DNA of 26,094 bases, from positions 1-26,094 of IMG/VR virus record IMGVR_UViG_3300037502_000889; one strand, written 5' to 3'. Both the position numbers and the translations under genes were made by a program. The DNA comes from a virus. This document shows, piece by piece, positions 22,332 to 26,094 of this stretch. The notes below the pieces were generated by a model, which saw nothing but the letters and a program-made list of their open reading frames with translations, did not search any database and was not told where the DNA came from. Within the stretch, counting starts at the first letter, position 1; each line of letters opens with the position of its first letter.

Positions 22332-22486
22332 GTCTTCTCTCCCAATACCTTCCGCCATTTGTAAATGCTCGGCTCAGAGACGCGGTGCAAAACTGCGGAT
22401 TGCTTCACGCCGATGATCTCGGCGTCTTTGATGGCGGCTAAGCGCAACTCGTCAGGCAGGCCATAGTCTGGGTGGAAGCCAATCAT
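22328..22486 (-). CDS. Small helix-turn-helix protein (52 aa)
   Basis: The 52-aa product reads LPDELRLAAIKDAEIIGVKQSAVLHRVSEPSIYKWRKVLG, a helix-turn-helix of the kind found at the N-terminus of IS3-type transposase subunits and in small phage regulators: the second helix would be KQSAVLHRV and the recognition helix SEPSIYKWRKVL. It is complete and not flanked by any transposon, so it is probably a small DNA-binding phage protein. It fits between neighbours with ATGA overlaps at both ends. Confidence 0.75.
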   Translation of the reverse strand: MIGFHPDYGLPDELRLAAIKDAEIIGVKQSAVLHRVSEPSIYKWRKVLGEKT

Positions 22487-22887
22487 CTCGGCCTCCGCTG
22501 CTTGCTGTCTCGCCAGTCACACGTCCCGATCTGCACCACGATGCCGGGAAAGTCGTCGATGCGGATGCGTTTCGAGTGGCACATCCACAGACCCGAATAC
22601 AGTTGCATTTCAATATCAGCCGCATACACCCTGTTGTCTTGTTCCCTCGCTACCCACTCAACCCAATCAGGCAACCGATCCCATGCGATCACGTCTTGGG
22701 TCTTGGGCAGGGGGACGGTGCGGTAGGTGCCGTGATCGGTGAAACCACCTGAAGTTTTTATAAACCACGGACTTCCAAGTGTCGTTACGAGAAAATCGCC
22801 ACCCGCCTTCTCATGATCATGCAGCGCAGCCTTTTCCTCTTCGGTCAGCAGGCCGTACTGCACTCGGTTGTTGGTCATGTCGATCAT
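22483..22887 (-). CDS. Early phage protein of unknown function
   Basis: The 134-aa product begins MIDMTNNRVQYGLLTEEEKAALHDHE, a pattern ('xxxxGxLtxEEkaALxxHxxxGG') found in many small phage proteins, followed by a beta-rich body with several Trp residues and a basic tail (RDSKQRRPR). No catalytic motif is visible. I take the ATG at 22887, which overlaps the upstream stop (ATGA); the internal ATG at 22878 is an alternative. Confidence 0.75.
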   Translation of the reverse strand: MIDMTNNRVQYGLLTEEEKAALHDHEKAGGDFLVTTLGSPWFIKTSGGFTDHGTYRTVPLPKTQDVIAWDRLPDWVEWVAREQDNRVYAADIEMQLYSGLWMCHSKRIRIDDFPGIVVQIGTCDWRDSKQRRPR

Positions 22888-23135
22888 TTCAAAACACTCC
22901 TGACCTTGTTCTCAAAGTTCGCCTGAGCGGCATCTGTGGCTGACAGAACGTCAACGTATTGGTCCAATGCAATGCCGCCGGGCATCCCAAGATACACGCC
23001 AACCTTGTCGTCAAAGCGGTGCAGTTCGTATGTGCCGACGATGCTGTATGCAACGAGCCATAGGCCGCCAGTTGCGCCTTCTGGGATGGTCACGTCGCGC
23101 CAGATCAGGCTTTTGATTTTAACTTGTTCGCTCAT
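22884..23135 (-). CDS. Small early protein of unknown function
   Basis: The 83-aa product has VKIKSLIWRDV (5-15), then GLWLVAYSIVGTYELHRFDDKVGVYLG and a helical end (ATDAAQANFENKVRSVL). The arrangement 'KIKxLxW...W.A.s.vGxYxi...(d)A+aaAqxdfexRvrsxL' is common in small phage and prophage proteins; it suggests a compact beta sheet plus helix. Function unknown. The ATG used overlaps the upstream stop as ATGA; an in-frame ATG at 23153 lies inside the upstream gene. Confidence 0.76.
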   Translation of the reverse strand: MSEQVKIKSLIWRDVTIPEGATGGLWLVAYSIVGTYELHRFDDKVGVYLGMPGGIALDQYVDVLSATDAAQANFENKVRSVLK

Positions 23136-23347
23136 TTCCGCCCCCGCTCCCAAGCCGCCCGCGACAGCCGATTGGCCAGCGCGTCGATGTCCTCGACGCT
23201 GATCTGTCGATTGGCCATGATGGCCCAGTAGACCAAGTCCATGAACCGCTTGGGCGGCAGCACAGATGCCGCATTGCTGATCCCCAGTGCCGCCTCTGCC
23301 TGCACGTCACGGTGCGGCATGACCGCCTGCTTCTTTCTCCAGAACAT
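23132..23347 (-). CDS. Small early protein of unknown function
   Basis: The 71-aa product starts MFWRKKQAVMPHRDV and is mainly helical, with RFMDLVYWAIMANRQISVEDIDALANRLSRAAWERG. The last part resembles small helical domains that bind protein or nucleic acid, but no family is recognised. A 10-base gap separates it from the upstream gene, and it overlaps the downstream one by ATGA. Confidence 0.68.
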   Translation of the reverse strand: MFWRKKQAVMPHRDVQAEAALGISNAASVLPPKRFMDLVYWAIMANRQISVEDIDALANRLSRAAWERGRK

Positions 23348-23357
23348 ATCTATCTCC

Positions 23358-23621
23358 CTAGTGTGTTGTTTGCTTGCTTTTCATTTCGTCGTGCAGGTCT
23401 GCCGTCATCCGAAGACCGAGCGAAATCCTGTCTTTGCTGATGCCCTTGGTGTCGCCGTAGGTGTAAATCGCGGCGATCAGAGACGAGATTATCTCCCTCG
23501 GGTTTTCTTGGTAGGCGCTGTAGATCGTCAGCGTCAGCGCGCACAGTTCGGCCTCGTCCATCTCATCGGGCAGCGCGTCCATCACGGCAGTCAAGTGAGC
23601 GTCTGTCATGTTCTTGCTCAT
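23358..23621 (-). CDS. Small helical early protein of unknown function
   Basis: With the start overlapping the upstream stop (ATGA), the product is 87 aa and almost entirely helical and acidic: MTDAHLTAVMDALPDEMDEAELCALTLTIYSAYQENPREIISSL (as two helices), then AAIYTYGDTKGISKDRISLGLRMTADLHDEM. There is no metal site or membrane segment. Function is unknown; it could be a small inhibitor-type protein given its acidity, which is a guess. Confidence 0.7.
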   Translation of the reverse strand: MSKNMTDAHLTAVMDALPDEMDEAELCALTLTIYSAYQENPREIISSLIAAIYTYGDTKGISKDRISLGLRMTADLHDEMKSKQTTH

Positions 23622-24028
23622 GCCAGCACCCGCAGGTCCATAGCGTCCAAAGCCCACAGTTCCGTGTGCGGCAGCCGCATCGTGCGCAGCTCCGCCTCCA
23701 CGTCCCTCACCTCGGCGCCCAGCGCGTTGGCCAGCTCGTAAACCGTCGCCGCCCCGTTGCCGAGTTCGGCGCGGATGCGGTCACGCAGGCTGGTGTCGGA
23801 CGTCGCATCCTTTTCGCTGCCGTGCAGCGCGATGCAGAGCCACGGCGTCTTTTCCGGCTGCTGGATGTTCGGCACGAGGTTGGCCATGATTTTCATGCCG
23901 GGCCGCACGTTGGCTTCCAGAGCCAGCTTGGACGGGATGAAGATGTTCTGCGTCATGTCGTCGGCCAGAACAGCGAAGGCCGTCCCAGTCTGGAGGCGGT
24001 TTGTTACAATAATCTCAACGGGTTTCAT
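23618..24028 (-). CDS. OB-like plus winged-helix-like early protein
   Basis: The 136-aa product has a beta-rich N-terminal domain (VEIIVTNRLQTGTAFAVLADDMTQNIFIPSKLALEANVRPGMKI, in strands) whose 'G.AFa...d...FIP.kla....v..GM.v.A' layout is like a cold-shock/OB fold. A C-terminal helical domain (LRDRIRAELGNGAATVYELANALGAEVRDVEAELRTM) reads like a winged helix. A single-strand nucleic-acid-binding regulator is a reasonable guess. The start is the ATG after GGAGAATAGCA; it lies inside the end of the methyltransferase gene (14-nt overlap). Confidence 0.72.
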   Translation of the reverse strand: MKPVEIIVTNRLQTGTAFAVLADDMTQNIFIPSKLALEANVRPGMKIMANLVPNIQQPEKTPWLCIALHGSEKDATSDTSLRDRIRAELGNGAATVYELANALGAEVRDVEAELRTMRLPHTELWALDAMDLRVLA

Positions 24029-25049
24029 TGCTATTCTCCAAAAACATATCAGGCGTTTCTCCCGCAATTGCCGCAATGCGCGTGGGTATCATGGCTGCGT
24101 ATTGGGGGTTGAGTTCGCAGAGCACAGCTTTGCGTCCGTTCTTCAGCGCCACGCCCGCTGTGGTGCCGCTGCCGCCGAAGGGGTCCAGAACAACGCCACC
24201 GACAGGGCAGCCCGCAAGGATGCATGGTTCAATCAGATCGGGCGGGAATGTTGCGAAGTGCGCGCCTTTGAACGGCTTTGTCGTGACGGTCCAGACGCTG
24301 CGACGGTTGCGATGTTTAGGCAAGCCTTCCTCGTGGTATTTTCCGATGAAACTTGTCAAGCCAGCGTTGCCACCATTCATCTCTCCGTAATGTGTGGTCT
24401 GCTTAATTTTTCGACCCGGCATTTTTGTATTTACGGCACCCTCTTTGATCGAATCCGCATCGAAGTAATATCTTGCCGACTTGGACAGCAGGAACACATA
24501 CTCATGGGCCTTGGTGCAGCGGTCGGTTACGCTTTCCGGCATGGGGTTTGGCTTGTGCCAGATGATGTCCTGCCGCAGATACCAGCCGTCCGCTTGCAGC
24601 GCAAAGGCGACGCGCCACGGGATGCCGATTAGGTCTTTTGGCTTTAGTCCCGGTGCATGTGTGCCGTCCATATTTCGGCGAGACATCCCGTCAGACCTAA
24701 CCGAACCATCAGCACGGGCTGCTCCTTCGCGCCACATTCTTTTGCTTGCTCCGACGCCATTTTGATTGTCGTTTTTTCCGGCGCGGACGCTGCCAATGCT
24801 GTTGTAACTATCTCCAAGGTTCAGCCACAGCGTCCCGTCATCGCGCAGCACCCGCCGCACTTCGCGGAACACCTCGACCAGCCGCGCCACAAAGGCGTCA
24901 GGCGTTGCCTCAAGCCCAATCTGCCCGTCTACCCCATAGTCGCGCAGGCCGAAGTATGGCGGGCTGGTGATGCAGGTTTGCACAGACTGATCTGGCATGG
25001 CGCGCAGACTGGTCAGGCAGTCCCCGACATGGATTATTGGCGCGCTCAT
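24015..25049 (-). CDS. Site-specific DNA methyltransferase, beta class
   Basis: The 344-aa product has motif IV TSPPY (28-32) near the N-terminus and motif I DPFGGSGTT (about 289-297) near the C-terminus, the order that defines beta-class amino-methyltransferases. Other conserved parts are HVGDCLTSLRAMPD, GTLWLNLGDSY, KPKDLIGIPWRVAFALQADGWYLRQDIIWHKPNPMPES and HEYVFLLSKS. SPPY instead of DPPY is more often seen in N4-cytosine enzymes, but N6-adenine is not excluded. No restriction nuclease is nearby, so it is an orphan enzyme that may protect phage DNA. The start at 25049 overlaps the upstream stop by one base; ATG at 25055 is an alternative. Confidence 0.93.
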   Translation of the reverse strand: MSAPIIHVGDCLTSLRAMPDQSVQTCITSPPYFGLRDYGVDGQIGLEATPDAFVARLVEVFREVRRVLRDDGTLWLNLGDSYNSIGSVRAGKNDNQNGVGASKRMWREGAARADGSVRSDGMSRRNMDGTHAPGLKPKDLIGIPWRVAFALQADGWYLRQDIIWHKPNPMPESVTDRCTKAHEYVFLLSKSARYYFDADSIKEGAVNTKMPGRKIKQTTHYGEMNGGNAGLTSFIGKYHEEGLPKHRNRRSVWTVTTKPFKGAHFATFPPDLIEPCILAGCPVGGVVLDPFGGSGTTAGVALKNGRKAVLCELNPQYAAMIPTRIAAIAGETPDMFLENSNETR

Positions 25050-25240
25050 CACCACACCTCCAGACGATCCAGCGCAAAGAACGACCGCTTGTACGACTTG
25101 ATGAGGCGGTCAACGCTGTCAATTCTGGCCTGTATATGCGGGGTGGGCGCAGTGTCGTTGCAGGTGGTCAGGGTCTCGCGGTAATCCCACAGCGCGGTCA
25201 GCACGATGTGGGTGTCCATTGCTCCGAGTTTGACAGCCAT
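25049..25240 (-). CDS. Small early protein of unknown function
   Basis: The 63-aa product (MAVKLGAMDTHIVLTALWDYRETLTTCND, then IQARIDSVDRLIKSYKRSFFALDRLEVW) is predicted to be two helices joined by a short loop, perhaps a helical hairpin. It lies between the possible Nmad5 gene and the methyltransferase, sharing one base with each, so it is made with them. I do not recognise the family; a longer in-frame start at 25270 would overlap the upstream gene. Confidence 0.68.
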   Translation of the reverse strand: MAVKLGAMDTHIVLTALWDYRETLTTCNDTAPTPHIQARIDSVDRLIKSYKRSFFALDRLEVW

Positions 25241-25821
25241 CACGCAGCCTCCTCTTTGTCCTTGGGCCACCCCATTTCGCGCAGGCCAGCCACGACATAT
25301 GGCACCAGCGCCGTCGATGCCTGCGCGGGCTTGGGTTCCTTAGGCGGCTCTTCCGGCAGGTACTTGTGAAGCTCCTTCTCAAGCAGCGTCTTGGCCTGCT
25401 TCAGGGTGCGGATGTCGTAGAACATCATCCTGAGCTTGTCCTCCATCGAGCGACGTTCCTTCCACTGCTCCTCGGCGGCTTTGGCAAGCTCGTAAATCTG
25501 TTCGTGGACCTCGGACATAAGCTCTCGGTCCTCCGGGTCGCCGTTGCGCCCGCAACGTGAGACGTAGAGCCAGTCTCCCGCCCCCGTTCTGTTCTGCCAG
25601 AAGATGTAGGAGCCAGAAAGGTGGGTGTGGTGCGAAGCGTAGCGCTTAGCCAGCCAGTGGCGCATGTCCGGGTTGTCGTAGACCGCCCGCACCTCGGCAG
25701 GCATCTTCTCGATGGCCTTGGCTTGCAGCAGAGCCTGCGCCTGCGCGCTGTAGTCGATCATGGGGATGTCGGCCATGATGTCGAGGACGATCTTGGCCTT
25801 GTGGCCTTTGTTGAGGTTCAT
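25240..25821 (-). CDS. Possible Nmad5-type nucleotide-modification-associated protein
   Basis: The 193-aa product starts MNLNKGHKAKIVLDIMADIPMIDY, then AQALLQAKAIEKMPAEVRAVYDNPDMRHWLAKRYA. This resembles, from memory, the N-terminus of Nmad5 proteins ('LTxxxRxxIxxxvmxDiPxiDYxxqaxxLxxxxaxxxLPxxVRAvydDpxLrxyl'), a family found in phages and named for association with DNA base modification. The rest has a beta region (SGSYIFWQNRTGAGDWLYVSR), a charged coiled coil and a Pro-rich linker. Close linkage to a DNA methyltransferase supports the idea. The start chosen begins the conserved motif; an in-frame ATG at 25845 lies inside the gene before it. Confidence 0.6.
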   Translation of the reverse strand: MNLNKGHKAKIVLDIMADIPMIDYSAQAQALLQAKAIEKMPAEVRAVYDNPDMRHWLAKRYASHHTHLSGSYIFWQNRTGAGDWLYVSRCGRNGDPEDRELMSEVHEQIYELAKAAEEQWKERRSMEDKLRMMFYDIRTLKQAKTLLEKELHKYLPEEPPKEPKPAQASTALVPYVVAGLREMGWPKDKEEAA

Positions 25822-25822
25822 C

Positions 25823-25921
25823 TCACCACCCCATCCCATGGCCAAACAGAAGGCCCGCGTAGAGCATGACGAAAAGGCACACGGTGCCGATCATGGCGGA
25901 AAGTACGTCGCGGATACGCAT
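25823..25921 (-). CDS. Very small single-pass membrane protein (32 aa)
   Basis: This 32-codon frame has a basic N-terminus (MRIRD) and one hydrophobic segment (about 8-29, SAMIGTVCLFVMLYAGLLFG), so it would sit in the inner membrane. AGGAGAC precedes its ATG with a spacing of about eight bases, and its stop is one base before the next start, so it fits the operon exactly. Such tiny membrane proteins in phage early regions often act on host membrane processes, but no role can be given. Confidence 0.6.
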   Translation of the reverse strand: MRIRDVLSAMIGTVCLFVMLYAGLLFGHGMGW

Positions 25922-25936
25922 GTTGTTAGTCTCCTA

Positions 25937-26094
25937 TCAAAACGGCGGTTCTTCGCCGGGGTAAGTTGGTTTCCACTGGGGCGGCGCGTAGGCCGCTGGC
26001 TGGGGGCGGGGTTTTGGCGGGGCGATGACGCCCAGCCTGCTGAGTTCAAGTTCGAGGTCAGTCAAAGCGGACGTATCCGAAGCAGTCGTCGCCT
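25937..26094 (-). CDS. Partial C-terminus with SSB-like acidic tail
   Basis: The frame is open to the right edge and ends at TGA 25937-25939. The visible 51 residues contain a short helix (LTDLELELSRLGV), a Pro-rich low-complexity linker (APPKPRPQPAAYAPPQW) and the terminal TYPGEEPPF. A disordered linker ending in acidic residues and a final aromatic is the pattern of single-stranded DNA-binding proteins (DDDIPF in E. coli SSB), used to recruit partners. The rest of the gene is outside the window, so this is a suggestion only. Confidence 0.5.
   Translation of the reverse strand, partial: ATTASDTSALTDLELELSRLGVIAPPKPRPQPAAYAPPQWKPTYPGEEPPF

Noticed and set aside
22328-22486. Transposase remnant (IS3-type OrfA-like HTH)
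   Set aside because: The frame is complete, joined to neighbours by ATGA overlaps, and there are no inverted repeats or OrfB-like sequence nearby.

Overview
This window looks like about 26 kb of a tailed-phage genome, most likely podovirus-like and GC-rich. A host in the Alphaproteobacteria is my guess from base composition and protein style; no marker in the window settles it. There are no rRNA, tRNA, CRISPR or insertion-sequence genes. No terminase, portal, capsid, polymerase or integrase is visible, so this is only part of the genome.

The left 19.5 kb is read on the + strand. It starts with the end of a possible glycosyltransferase, a small unknown gene and a seven-repeat RCC1 beta-propeller protein that is probably a tail appendage (1-1763). 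Next comes a compact eight-gene sugar cassette (1767-5875): GT25-type glycosyltransferase, SAM methyltransferase, HldE-type nucleotidyltransferase, cupin, PfkB/HldE-type sugar kinase, small HAD phosphatase, a second nucleotidyltransferase and an HldD-like epimerase. Together these resemble most of a nucleotide-activated heptose (or related sugar) pathway plus a transferase. A lysis-type block follows (5906-7935): three small membrane proteins, one of them holin-like, and a GH19 endolysin with a peptidoglycan-binding domain. A good sigma70-like promoter at 7987-8016 precedes the tail and ejection module (8071-19541): SU10-type adaptor, beta-rich structural protein, nozzle-like protein, a small protein, then four large Ala/Gly/Gln-rich proteins that look like internal virion (DNA-ejection) proteins.

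The right 6.5 kb is read on the - strand, convergent with the structural block. At the junction sits an AT-rich HNH homing endonuclease gene flanked by imperfect direct repeats, next to a 200-bp non-coding stretch rich in hairpins. Upstream of it is a chain of about seventeen small genes, twelve junctions of which are exact 4-nt ATGA overlaps. They include three small zinc-ribbon-like proteins (one like the NrdR zinc finger), a coiled-coil protein, a small HTH protein, an OB-like plus winged-helix-like protein, a beta-class DNA methyltransferase, a possible Nmad5-type protein, and the partial end of a gene with an SSB-like acidic/aromatic tail. This is the look of an early region concerned with DNA modification and host takeover.

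The most unusual content is the phage-borne sugar-nucleotide cassette, placed between the RCC1 tail protein and the lysis genes. It may serve to decorate the virion or to alter the host surface.
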